From positions 282 to 64,281 of the forward strand of contig NZ_LMFC01000006.1 in the NCBI RefSeq assembly GCF_001426705.1: DNA of 64,000 nucleotides, in the 5' to 3' direction. The first letter of the stretch is position 1. Every line of letters begins with the position of its first letter. The translations under genes were made by a program, and so were the position numbers. The DNA is from Cellulomonas sp. Root485 (lineage in GTDB: Bacteria; Actinomycetota; Actinomycetes; Actinomycetales; Cellulomonadaceae). Positions 50,007 to 57,858 of the stretch are shown piece by piece. The notes beneath the pieces are model-generated. The model worked only from the letters and a program-made list of their open reading frames with translations. It made no database searches and was not told where the DNA came from.

Positions 50007-51011
50007 CTAGACCGTCACCAGCCGGTCGTGGTCGGCGGACGCCTCCTCGATCGCTGCCTGCGAGGCGGCCCCCGTGTCGCGGAAGTGGCCGACGGTCGCC
50101 AGCAGCAGGCCGAGGAGCGCCCACGACGCCAGCGCGACCCACAGCTGCGTGGTGTCGGCCTGCGGGAAGTACGTCTCGTCGCGCAGGAGAGCGGCGGCGG
50201 CGCCCGGGGGCATCCACTGGCCGATCGCACCCCACGGCGCGGGCAGCATCTGCCAGGGCTGGGCGGCGGACGCGATCGGGTTCGCGATGAGCAGGAACAG
50301 CACCGGACCGATCGCGATGCCGGGCCGACCGACGATGGACACGACACCGACGATCACACCGCCGATCGCGAGGATCGCCAGGCCGATGATGCCCGCGTTG
50401 ACCCAGTACGAGCCGGCGAGCGCGCCGAACCAGCCCTGCAGCACCCCGGCGACCGCGAGCCCGCCGAGCGCCGAGTAGGCGGTGACCGCGGTGACCCGGC
50501 GCCAGACCCCGACGACCGTGACCGAGATGGCGATGCCACCGATCATCCCGCCGATGACCAGGGGGAACGTCACGGCCCCGAGGATGGCGCCACGCTCGTC
50601 GCCGGGCAGCAGCGGGGCGACCTCGGTCACCGGGACGGGGACGCCCAGCTGCGCCTGCAGCACGGGCGCGAGGGCCGTGAGCTGCTGCGCGACGAGCGGG
50701 CTGCCGCCGGAGGCGACGACGACCTCGGGCTGGTCCCCCAGGACCAGGGCCCCGTAGGCCTCGCGCGTCTCGACGAGGTCGAGGGCGGCGGCGCGGTCGG
50801 CGGCGGGGAGCACCTCGAACGCACCCGGCGCGCGCTCGTCGAGGCCCTGCGCGACGGGCGCGACCGCGGCGGCCGGACCGGCGACGGCGACGGGCAGGTC
50901 GCGCGGCTCGGAGGTGACCGCCGGCCAGAGGAAGGCGAGCACGAGGACGGTGAGGACGCCGACGAGCCCGGCGCCCAGGCCGAGCAGGTGGCGCCACGGG
51001 GTGTGCAGCAT
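50007..51011 (-). CDS. YhgE/Pip- or ABC-2-like membrane protein
   Basis: The 334-residue protein has one N-terminal transmembrane helix, an extracytoplasmic domain of about 110 residues (LPVAVAGPAAAVAPVAQGLDERAPGAFEVLPAADRAAALDLVETREAYGALVLGD) and five or six C-terminal helices. This layout is that of ABC-2-type permeases and YhgE/Pip-related proteins. No ATPase adjoins it, so a transport role is uncertain. AAAGGA precedes the ATG. It is divergent from a TetR gene and is its probable target. TetR-controlled pairs of this sort are often linked to efflux. Confidence 0.75.
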   Translation of the reverse strand: MLHTPWRHLLGLGAGLVGVLTVLVLAFLWPAVTSEPRDLPVAVAGPAAAVAPVAQGLDERAPGAFEVLPAADRAAALDLVETREAYGALVLGDQPEVVVASGGSPLVAQQLTALAPVLQAQLGVPVPVTEVAPLLPGDERGAILGAVTFPLVIGGMIGGIAISVTVVGVWRRVTAVTAYSALGGLAVAGVLQGWFGALAGSYWVNAGIIGLAILAIGGVIVGVVSIVGRPGIAIGPVLFLLIANPIASAAQPWQMLPAPWGAIGQWMPPGAAAALLRDETYFPQADTTQLWVALASWALLGLLLATVGHFRDTGAASQAAIEEASADHDRLVTV

Positions 51012-51031
51012 GACGAGATCCTTTCTAAACC

Positions 51032-51106
51032 GAACGTTCGTTCTTGTAGGTCCAGCGAACCCCCGACACGCCATGCTTGTCAAGAACGATCATTCGTTTT
51101 TATAGT
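51032..51106. promoter_or_regulatory. TetR operators and leaderless tetR promoter
   Basis: GAACG-TT-CGTTC at 51032-51043 and AACGA-TCAT-TCGTT at 51085-51098 are related inverted repeats. The second sits exactly in the 18-base spacer between TTGTCA (51077-51082) and TATAGT (51101-51106). That promoter would start transcription at or next to the GTG at 51112, giving a leaderless mRNA. The first repeat lies just upstream of the divergent membrane gene. Confidence 0.75.
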
Positions 51107-51111
51107 GCGGG

Positions 51112-51705
51112 GTGCCCAAGGTCACCGAGGAGTACCGCGTCGCCCGCCGCGACGAGATCGCCGACGCCGCCCTGCGCGCCTTCCGCCGCAAGGGCTTCCA
51201 GGCCACGTCGATGGCGGAGATCATCGCCGAGTCCGGCCTGTCCGCCGGCGCGATCTACGGGCACTACGCCAGCAAGGACGCGATCATCGTCGACGTCGCG
51301 TCCCGCGTCGTCGGCAACCGGATCCTCGACGTCGAGCGCCTCGCGCGCACCGAGCCGCTGGCCCCGCCGCCCACCCTCCCCCGCGTCCTGATCGGCGGCA
51401 TGCTCCGCGCGATCGGCAACCCGGCGATCATGCTGCAGCTGTGGGGCGAGGGCGTCACCGAGCCACAGGTGCGGGCCGTCGCCCACGACGTGATCGTGCG
51501 GCTGCGCAGCGCGCTGATCGAGTACACGTCCCTGTGGCACCAACGCACGCACGGCACCCCGCCCGAGGAGGCCGACGTGCTCGCCGCCGAGCAGGCGCCG
51601 CTGCTCATCTCCGCCGTGCAGGGGTTCGTCGTCCAGTCGGCGCTCGCGCCCGACTTCGACGCCGAGGCCTACCTGAAGGCTGTGGAGAAGTACCTACCGC
51701 GGTAG
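51112..51705 (+). CDS. TetR-family transcriptional regulator
   Basis: The 197-residue protein has a TetR helix-turn-helix (RDEIADAALRAFRRKGFQATSMAEIIAESGLSAGAIYGHYASKDAII, residues 13-58) and a helical ligand-binding domain. The recognition helix is SAGAIYGHYASKD. The GTG start at 51112 is fixed by the promoter TATAGT five bases upstream, with no ribosome site. It probably represses itself and the divergent membrane protein; the inducer is unknown. Confidence 0.92.
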   Translation: MPKVTEEYRVARRDEIADAALRAFRRKGFQATSMAEIIAESGLSAGAIYGHYASKDAIIVDVASRVVGNRILDVERLARTEPLAPPPTLPRVLIGGMLRAIGNPAIMLQLWGEGVTEPQVRAVAHDVIVRLRSALIEYTSLWHQRTHGTPPEEADVLAAEQAPLLISAVQGFVVQSALAPDFDAEAYLKAVEKYLPR

Positions 51706-51710
51706 ATCAG

Positions 51711-52256
51711 CTAGTCCAGCTGGCTCGCGCGGTACTCGTCCTCGAGCAGGCCCATGATGATCGCGTCGCAGTACCCGTCACCGTCCCGGTAGGCGTCGCG
51801 CTTACGGCCCTCGACCCGGAAGCCGAGGTTCTCGTAGAGGGACTTCGCGCGGGCGTTGATGCTCAGCACGTCCAGCTCGACGCGATGCAGCGCGAGGCCG
51901 TCGAACGCGAGGCCGAGGATCAGCTGGATCGCCTCCGTGCCGTACCCGCGCCCGCGGTAGCCCGGACGCATCGCGAGCCGCAGGTTGGCGGACCGGACGA
52001 CCTCGTCGATCTCGTTGAGGACGATCTCGCCCAGGTACTCGTCGGACCCGTTCGCGGTCACCGCCAGGTCGATCCGGCCCTCGACCGACGAGATCGTCGC
52101 GCACCAGTCGTCGATCTGCTGGCGCGTGAACACCTGCGTCGTACCGGTGAGCCGGTTGCCGTCGGCGTCGTTGACCGACTCCCACAGCGCGTCCGCGTCG
52201 CTCGCCCGGAGGGGTCGGAGCACGATCATCTCGCCCTGGAGCGTGGGCTTCTCCAT
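51711..52256 (-). CDS. GNAT family N-acetyltransferase (RimJ/RimL-like)
   Basis: The 181-residue protein is a GNAT acetyltransferase of the RimJ/RimL type: MIVLRPLRASDADALWESVND, then SANLRLAMRPGYRGRGYGTEAIQLILGLAFDGLALHRVELDVLSINARAKSLYENLGFRVEGRKRDAY. RGRGYGTEA is the acetyl-CoA pyrophosphate loop, and AKSLYENLGF the second signature. Substrates in this group are ribosomal protein or free amino groups; the target is not predictable. GAGGAGG precedes the ATG. Confidence 0.9.
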   Translation of the reverse strand: MEKPTLQGEMIVLRPLRASDADALWESVNDADGNRLTGTTQVFTRQQIDDWCATISSVEGRIDLAVTANGSDEYLGEIVLNEIDEVVRSANLRLAMRPGYRGRGYGTEAIQLILGLAFDGLALHRVELDVLSINARAKSLYENLGFRVEGRKRDAYRDGDGYCDAIIMGLLEDEYRASQLD

Positions 52257-52346
52257 CGGTGCCTCCTCGTCCCCTCATCGACCAGAGGCGAACGCTACGG
52301 CTCGGGTGTACCAGGGACGTTACCGGCGGATCACGGCCGGTAGCGG

Positions 52347-52372
52347 GCGCCCCGCCGCTGAGCGGGGCGCCT
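52347..52372 (-). terminator. Terminator of the gatCAB operon
   Basis: GGCGCCCCGC and GCGGGGCGCC form a perfect ten-base stem with a six-base loop, seven bases beyond the gatB stop codon. No T-run follows on the minus strand. Confidence 0.75.
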
Positions 52373-52378
52373 CGCCGG

Positions 52379-53875
52379 TCACGCCTTGATGCGCTCCAGC
52401 AGCAGCTCACGGACGCGGCCGGCGTCCGCCTGCCCGCGGGTGGCCTTCATGACCGCACCGATGATCGCGCCGACCGGGCCGAGGTTGCCGGACCGGATCT
52501 TCTCCGCGATGTCCGGCTGGGCCGCGAGCGCGGCGTCGATCGCCTCGAGCAGGGGGCCGTCGTCGGACACGACCTCCAGGCCGCGCGCGACGAGGACCGT
52601 CTCGGGGTCGCCCTCGCCGGCCAGCACGCCCTCGAGGACCTGCCGGGCCAGCTTGTCGTTGATGCGGCCGTCGTCGACCAGCTTCTGCAGCTGCCCGATC
52701 TGCGTCGGCGTCACCGGCAGCTCGGCCAGCTCGACCTCCTGCTGCTTGGCGGTGCGGGCCAGCTCGCCCATCCACCACTTGCGCGCGGCGGCCGGGCTGG
52801 CCCCGGCGGCGATCGTGGTCTCGATGAGCTCGACGGCACCGGCGTTCACGACGTCGCGCATCTCGGCGTCGGCGTACTCCCACTCCGTCTGCAGCCGTCG
52901 GCGTCGCGCCGCGGGCAGCTCGGGCAGGCTCGCGCGGATCTCCTCGACCCACGCGCGGTCCGGGGCGATCGGGACCAGGTCGGGCTCCGGGAAGTACCGG
53001 TAGTCCTCCGCGTCCGACTTGACGCGGCCCGCGGCGGTCGTGCCGGTGTCCTCGTGCCAGTGGCGCGTCTCCTGGATGATCGCGATGCCGTCGTCGAGGA
53101 CGCCCGCCTGGCGGCTGACCTCGTAGCGCACGGCCCGCTCGACCGACCGGAACGAGTTCACGTTCTTCGTCTCCGTGCGGGTGCCCAGCGGCGACTCGGG
53201 CGTCGGGCGGATCGACACGTTCACGTCGGCACGCACGTTGCCGCGCTCCATCCGGGCCTCGGAGACCTCCAGCGCCCGGAACAGGTCGCGCAGCGTCTGC
53301 ACGTACGCGCGGGCCACCTCGGGCGCCCGGGCGCCGGCACCGGTGATCGGCTTGGTGACGATCTCCACCAGCGGGATGCCCGCGCGGTTGTAGTCGACCA
53401 GCGAGTACTCGGCGCCGTGGATCCGACCGCCGGAGCCGCCGACGTGCGTGTTCTTGCCGGCGTCCTCCTCCATGTGCGCGCGCTCGATCTCGACGCGGAA
53501 GATGCTCCCGTCGTCCAGCTCGACGTCGACCCAGCCCTCGTAGGCGATGGGCTCGTCGTACTGCGACGTCTGGAAGTTCTTGGGCACGTCCGGGTAGAAG
53601 TAGTTCTTCCGGGCGAACCGGCACGTCTCCGCGATCGAGCAGTTCAGCGCGAGGCCGATGCGGATCGCGTACTCCACCGCCACCCCGTTGACGACGGGCA
53701 GCGACCCGGGCAGGCCCAGCGAGACGGGCGTGACCGAGGTGTTCGGCTCCTCGCCGAACCCGGCCGGCGCACCGTCGAACATCTTGGTCTTGGTGCCCAG
53801 CTCGACGTGCACCTCGATGCCGATGACCGTGTCGTAGCGCGCGACCGCGTCGTCGTAGTCGACCAAGGTGCTCAT
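52379..53875 (-). CDS. gatB: Asp-tRNA(Asn)/Glu-tRNA(Gln) amidotransferase subunit B
   Basis: The 498-residue protein is the tRNA-binding kinase/transamidation subunit of GatCAB. IGIEVHVELGTKTKMFDGAP near 19-38, FARKNYFYPDVPKNFQTSQYDEPI near 86-109, the DYNRAGIPLVEIVTKP segment and SDAEDYRYFPEPDL are diagnostic, and the C-terminal YqeY-like tail (from about 350) is complete. It phosphorylates and amidates misacylated tRNA using ammonia from GatA. Its ATG overlaps the gatA stop by four bases (ATGA). Confidence 0.97.
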   Translation of the reverse strand: MSTLVDYDDAVARYDTVIGIEVHVELGTKTKMFDGAPAGFGEEPNTSVTPVSLGLPGSLPVVNGVAVEYAIRIGLALNCSIAETCRFARKNYFYPDVPKNFQTSQYDEPIAYEGWVDVELDDGSIFRVEIERAHMEEDAGKNTHVGGSGGRIHGAEYSLVDYNRAGIPLVEIVTKPITGAGARAPEVARAYVQTLRDLFRALEVSEARMERGNVRADVNVSIRPTPESPLGTRTETKNVNSFRSVERAVRYEVSRQAGVLDDGIAIIQETRHWHEDTGTTAAGRVKSDAEDYRYFPEPDLVPIAPDRAWVEEIRASLPELPAARRRRLQTEWEYADAEMRDVVNAGAVELIETTIAAGASPAAARKWWMGELARTAKQQEVELAELPVTPTQIGQLQKLVDDGRINDKLARQVLEGVLAGEGDPETVLVARGLEVVSDDGPLLEAIDAALAAQPDIAEKIRSGNLGPVGAIIGAVMKATRGQADAGRVRELLLERIKA

Positions 53876-55383
53876 CGTCCGACCTCCAGCTCAGGAGCCT
53901 TGAGCAGCAGCGGCCCGCCCCACTCGTTCTCCAACAGGGCCTCGAGCGCGGCACCGACGCGGTACAGGCGGTCGTCGGCCTTGGCCGGGGCCAGGACCTG
54001 GAACCCGACGGGCAGGCCGTCGTCGGACAGGCCGCTCGGCAGCGACAGCCCCGGCACGCCCGCGAGGTTGGCGGGGATGGTCGCGACGTCGTTGAGGTAC
54101 ATCGCCAGCGGGTCGTCGAGCTTCTCACCGAGCTTGAACGCCGTGGTCGGCGCCGTCGGGGAGACCAGCACGTCGGCCTGCTCGAACGCGGCGGTGAAGT
54201 CGCGCTGGATGAGCGTGCGGACCTTCTGCGCGGAGCCGTAGTAGGCGTCGTAGTAGCCGGCGGACAGGGCGTAGGTGCCCAGGATGATCCGGCGCTTGAC
54301 CTCGTCGCCGAAGCCCTGGCCGCGCGTGGCGGACATGACGCGCTCGGCGGTCGGGTTGTCCTCGGGCACGACGCGCAGGCCGAAGCGCATGCCGTCGAAC
54401 TTGGCGAGGTTGCTCGACGCCTCCGCGGGGAGGATCAGGTAGTACGCCGCGAGCGCGTACGTGAAGTGCGGGCAGGAGACCTCGACGATCTGGGCACCCG
54501 CACCACGCAGCAGCTCCAGCGACTCCTCGAACCGCGCGAGCACGCCCGGCTGGTAGCCCTCGCCCTGCAGCTCACGGATGACGCCGACGCGCACGCCGGT
54601 CAGGTCCGCCTGGGCGCCCTGCTGGGCGGCTGCGACGAGCGCGGGCAGCGGCTCGTCGATGGACGTGGAGTCGCGCGGGTCGTGGCCGCCGATGAGCTCG
54701 TGCAGCAGCGCGGAGTCGAGGACCGTGCGCGTGACAGGGCCGGCCTGGTCGAGCGACGACGCGAGCGCGATGAGCCCGTAGCGGGACACCCCGCCGTAGG
54801 TGGGCTTGACGCCGACCGTCCCGGTGACGGCCGCGGGCTGGCGGATCGAGCCGCCCGTGTCCGTGCCGATCGCCAGCGGCGCCTCGTACGCGGCGACCGC
54901 CGCGGCGGACCCGCCGCCGGAGCCGCCGGGGATGCGGTCGAGGTCCCACGGGTTGTGGGTGTTGCCGTACGCGGAGTGCTCCGTGGACGACCCCATGGCG
55001 AACTCGTCCATGTTGGTCTTGCCCAGGATCGGCAGGCCCGCGGCCTTGATCCGCTCGACCAGCGTCGCGTCGTACGGCGGGATCCAGCCCTGGAGGATCT
55101 TCGATCCCGCGGTCGTCTCCAGGCCCTTGGTGACCACGACGTCCTTGACGGCGATCGGCACCCCGGCAAGCGCGTGCAGCGACTCCCCGCCAGCGCGACG
55201 GGCGTCGACGTCGGCGGCGGTCGCCAGGGCAGCATCGCCGCTGACCTGCAGGAACGCGTGGATCGCGCCGTCGACGTCGGCGATCCGGTCGAGGTGCGCC
55301 TGCGTCGCCTCGACGCTGGACACCTCCTTCGCCGAGAGCTTCTCCGCGAGCGCGGCGGCGGAGAGGCGGGTGAGGTCGGTCAT
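53872..55383 (-). CDS. gatA: Asp-tRNA(Asn)/Glu-tRNA(Gln) amidotransferase subunit A
   Basis: The 503-residue protein is an amidase-signature glutaminase. The Ser-cisSer-Lys triad is Lys80 (PIAVKDVV), Ser155 (GGSGGGSAAAV) and Ser179 (GTDTGGSIRQPA). It releases ammonia from glutamine and channels it to GatB. The overlap with gatC and gatB (four bases each) shows a tightly coupled operon. Actinobacteria that lack GlnRS and AsnRS depend on this route. Confidence 0.97.
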   Translation of the reverse strand: MTDLTRLSAAALAEKLSAKEVSSVEATQAHLDRIADVDGAIHAFLQVSGDAALATAADVDARRAGGESLHALAGVPIAVKDVVVTKGLETTAGSKILQGWIPPYDATLVERIKAAGLPILGKTNMDEFAMGSSTEHSAYGNTHNPWDLDRIPGGSGGGSAAAVAAYEAPLAIGTDTGGSIRQPAAVTGTVGVKPTYGGVSRYGLIALASSLDQAGPVTRTVLDSALLHELIGGHDPRDSTSIDEPLPALVAAAQQGAQADLTGVRVGVIRELQGEGYQPGVLARFEESLELLRGAGAQIVEVSCPHFTYALAAYYLILPAEASSNLAKFDGMRFGLRVVPEDNPTAERVMSATRGQGFGDEVKRRIILGTYALSAGYYDAYYGSAQKVRTLIQRDFTAAFEQADVLVSPTAPTTAFKLGEKLDDPLAMYLNDVATIPANLAGVPGLSLPSGLSDDGLPVGFQVLAPAKADDRLYRVGAALEALLENEWGGPLLLKAPELEVGR

Positions 55384-55679
55384 GCGTCCTCCCCCAGGAT
55401 CTGCGGGACCGCGAACTTGCCGTCGATGTGCTCGGGCGCCGCCGCGAGCACGAGCTCGCGGTCGACCGGCTCCACGGGCACGTCGGGGCGGAACACGTTG
55501 GTCAGCGGCAGGGGGTGGCTGGTGGCCGGCACGTCGGGCGTGGCGATCTCGCTCACGCGGGCGACCGACTCGACGATGACGTCGAGCTCGCCCGCGAGGC
55601 GGTCGAGCTCTGCCTCGGTGAGGTCGATCCGTGCCAGGCCCGCCACGCGCGCGACCTCGTCGCGAGAGAGGGTGGACAT
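55380..55679 (-). CDS. gatC: Asp-tRNA(Asn)/Glu-tRNA(Gln) amidotransferase subunit C
   Basis: The 99-residue protein wraps around GatA and helps assemble the complex. LSRDEVARVAGLARIDLTEAELDRLAGELDVIVESVARVSEI is the conserved N-terminal helix pair and LPLTNVFRPDVP the extended middle. The ATG is preceded at seven bases by TAGACT, within the palindrome GTCTAGAC, and lacks a ribosome site, which suggests that the gat operon begins with a leaderless transcript. It is the first gene of gatCAB. Confidence 0.95.
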   Translation of the reverse strand: MSTLSRDEVARVAGLARIDLTEAELDRLAGELDVIVESVARVSEIATPDVPATSHPLPLTNVFRPDVPVEPVDRELVLAAAPEHIDGKFAVPQILGEDA

Positions 55680-55686
55680 GGGTCGG

Positions 55687-55718
55687 AGTCTAGACGTCCG
55701 GGCATGGCTGCCTACGCT
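55687..55718. promoter_or_regulatory. Divergent leaderless promoters for gatC and the neighbouring gene
   Basis: TAGACT (minus strand, 55687-55692) lies seven bases before the gatC ATG, and TACGCT (plus strand, 55713-55718) seven bases before the divergent ATG at 55726. No ribosome sites are visible. GTCTAGAC at 55688-55695 is a perfect palindrome over the gatC -10. Confidence 0.6.
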
Positions 55719-55725
55719 GAGAACC

Positions 55726-56301
55726 ATGGCGACGAGTCCCGACGACATGCGGGCCGCGGTCACCGCCAGCATGGCGGACCGCACCGGGCGGTCGCTCGAC
55801 GAGTGGGCGACCCTGGTGCACGACACCAGCGGTGTGGACCCGCTGGACCAGAACGCCGTGCGGCGCTGGCTCAAGGACGTGCACGGCGTCCCGCAGAACA
55901 CGCGGTGGACGATCGCGTTCGAGGTCGCGGAACGGGCCGGGTGGGAGCGCCCCGACGTCGACGGCTACGTCCTGGCCCAGTACTCGGGCCGCAAGGCGGG
56001 GCTGCGACCGATCTACGACGCGCTCGAGGCCGCGCTGCTGGGCCTCGGCGACGATGTCCGTCGGGAGGGTCGGTCGACGTACGTGCCGTTCGTCCGCGCC
56101 CGGCAGTTCGCCGCGGTGGCCGCGACGACGGCCACCCGTGTCGACGTCGGGCTCCGGTTCGTCGACCCGCCCACCCACCCGGCGCTCGTCCCCGCGACGT
56201 CGCCCGGCTCCGCGACGCACAAGGTCGGCGTCACCGCGGTGTCGCAGGTCGGCGACCTGGTGCCGCTGCTGCGCGCCGCGTACGAGCAGAACGGCGGCTG
56301 A
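55726..56301 (+). CDS. DUF4287/DUF5655 domain protein
   Basis: The 191-residue protein has an N-terminal DUF4287 motif (MADRTGRSLDEWATLVH, DQNAVRRWLKDVHGVPQNTRWTIAFEVAER) and a DUF5655-like second half (LRPIYDALEAALLGLGDDVRREGRSTYVPFVRARQFAAVA, VDVGLRF). These domains occur together or separately in actinobacteria and are often next to DNA-binding or YdhG-like proteins; no activity is known. The ATG is preceded at seven bases by TACGCT (leaderless). Confidence 0.8.
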   Translation: MATSPDDMRAAVTASMADRTGRSLDEWATLVHDTSGVDPLDQNAVRRWLKDVHGVPQNTRWTIAFEVAERAGWERPDVDGYVLAQYSGRKAGLRPIYDALEAALLGLGDDVRREGRSTYVPFVRARQFAAVAATTATRVDVGLRFVDPPTHPALVPATSPGSATHKVGVTAVSQVGDLVPLLRAAYEQNGG

Positions 56302-56489
56302 GGCGGCACCTCCCGGTGTGTGCTCCCCCGCTGAGGCCCGTCCGGTAAGTACGCTTTGCCGAGACTGGTGGTGCTGGCCGGCCCTGCCCCCGGGTCGATC
56401 CGCCGCCCTGTCCCGACCGTGCTGCCCGCAAGAACGCGCTCCCCCCCGACCGCGCCCGCGCCCACCGACGACGCCCTGCGAGGACCCTC

Positions 56490-56657
56490 ATGCCGCCGAA
56501 GATCAAGACCGCCCTCATCTGGATCATCGCGATCTTCCTCGTGTACGCCATCGTCACGAGCCCGGACCGCGCCGCCGACGCCGTGCAGGCCGTCTGGGAC
56601 ATCATCGTCAGCGCGTTCTCGAGCTTCGCCCGGTTCTTCGAGAACCTCACCGAGTGA
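56490..56657 (+). CDS. 55-residue single-helix membrane peptide
   Basis: The protein has a basic start (MPPKIKT), one transmembrane helix (ALIWIIAIFLVYAIV) and an amphipathic C-terminal half (AVQAVWDIIVSAFSSFARFFENL). It resembles short actinobacterial membrane proteins of unknown function. Its TGA overlaps the GTG start of the PH-domain gene (GTGA), so the two are coupled. GAGGA lies nine bases before the ATG. The 188 bases upstream hold no other gene that I can see. Confidence 0.7.
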   Translation: MPPKIKTALIWIIAIFLVYAIVTSPDRAADAVQAVWDIIVSAFSSFARFFENLTE

Positions 56658-57418
56658 CGATGGCGACCGTCGAGCAGACACTCGCGGGGCACCGGACGCT
56701 CCGGAAGTACGTGCTGCCCGGCGAGCGGGTCGTGCTGACCCGTCGGTCCCACTGGGGCAAGCTCGCGGAGCCCACGCTGAGCACGTTCGTCGGCTTCGTG
56801 GTCGTCGCGTGGCTGGTCGAGGTGGCCGCCACGGCCGTCGGCAAGAACTCCGAGTTGCTGTGGTGGCTGTGGGTCGCGGTGCTGGTGCGGCTCGTGTGGA
56901 AGGTGCTCGACTGGCGCAACGAGTGGTTCGTCGCCACCGACAAGCGCATGCTGCTGCTCTACGGCCTCGTCACCAAGAAGGTCTCGATGATGCCGCTGGT
57001 CAAGGTCACCGACATGCGGTACTCCCGGTCCATCACCGGCCGCGTGCTCGGCTACGGCGAGTTCCTCATGGAGTCCGCCGGCCAGGACCAGGCGCTGAGC
57101 CGGATCTCCTGGGTGGCCAACCCCGACTCCACCTACCGCGAGCTGTGCGCGATCATCTTCACGCCCACGCAGGTGGTGCCCGCGACCCAGAGCCGACCGC
57201 CGTCGGTCGCCGTCCGCCGCCCGGCGCCGGCCCCCGTGGTCGGGACCGACCGAGGCGTCGCGTGGCCGCCCCTCCACGAGGTGCGCCCGGACGACACCCA
57301 GCCGATCAGCATCCCGCCGCGGGGGCCCGCCGGCGACGACGACGGGCCGGGGTGGGCCGTGTCGGGTGAGCGCGGCACATTCGTGCCCGTCCAGGAGCCC
57401 GACCGCTACGACGACTGA
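56654..57418 (+). CDS. Bacterial PH (bPH2) domain membrane protein
   Basis: The 254-residue protein has two transmembrane helices (about 43-62 and 70-86) and a bacterial PH-like domain (NEWFVATDKRMLLLYGLVTKKVSMMPLVKVTDMRYSRSITGRVLGYGEFLMESAGQDQALSRISWVANPDSTYRELC). A Pro-rich cytoplasmic tail with several acidic residues follows. bPH2 proteins are membrane-associated and of unknown function. The GTG start is taken from the GTGA overlap with the 55-residue gene; an ATG two codons later is the alternative. Confidence 0.85.
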   Translation: MTMATVEQTLAGHRTLRKYVLPGERVVLTRRSHWGKLAEPTLSTFVGFVVVAWLVEVAATAVGKNSELLWWLWVAVLVRLVWKVLDWRNEWFVATDKRMLLLYGLVTKKVSMMPLVKVTDMRYSRSITGRVLGYGEFLMESAGQDQALSRISWVANPDSTYRELCAIIFTPTQVVPATQSRPPSVAVRRPAPAPVVGTDRGVAWPPLHEVRPDDTQPISIPPRGPAGDDDGPGWAVSGERGTFVPVQEPDRYDD

Positions 57419-57832
57419 TCAGACCCGGTCCACTGCCGCACTGACCAGCGCCAGCAGCGCCTGGCCGTAGGCATCGGCCGCGTCGTCGGCGGTGAACACC
57501 CGCTCCGGCTGACCGGAGAGCTCGACGAGCACCTGGTACTGCCCGTCGGTCGACCGCGCCAGGCTCCGGAACGTCCGGCCGAGCAGCTCGCGGAGCTGGT
57601 CCTCGCGCGGCAGCCAGAGCGCGTCCTCCTGGGCGACCGAGTCGAGCGCCCACTCCGTCGTGCCGTTGAACCCGAGCACCGTGCCGGTCGGGTACTCGTG
57701 CGGCTCGACCACCATGTCCGAGATCGTGAACACCTGGTCGGCGAGCGTCCGGACCGCGAACCGGTCGCCCGGGCCCGGACGCCAGCGCAGGCCAGCGGAG
57801 TGGAGCTGCTCGGCACGGGAGACGCTGATCAT
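57419..57832 (-). CDS. Conserved hypothetical protein
   Basis: The 137-residue soluble protein (MISVSRAEQLHSAGLRWRPGPGDRFAV, GTTEWALDSVAQEDALWLPREDQLRELLG) resembles actinobacterial proteins often annotated as pilus assembly CpaE-like, but I cannot support that role. It has no signal or membrane segment. Its stop directly abuts the stop of the convergent PH-domain gene (TGATCA). The sequence reads as a real gene, with a clear ATG and no frameshift. Confidence 0.65.
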   Translation of the reverse strand: MISVSRAEQLHSAGLRWRPGPGDRFAVRTLADQVFTISDMVVEPHEYPTGTVLGFNGTTEWALDSVAQEDALWLPREDQLRELLGRTFRSLARSTDGQYQVLVELSGQPERVFTADDAADAYGQALLALVSAAVDRV

Positions 57833-57858
57833 CTGCCCAGTATCCGGCGACGCCTCGG

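Noticed and set aside
57419..57832. Assigning the hypothetical protein as a pilus assembly factor
   Set aside because: Similar proteins carry that label in annotations, but no pilus genes, membrane segment or ATPase motif are present here.
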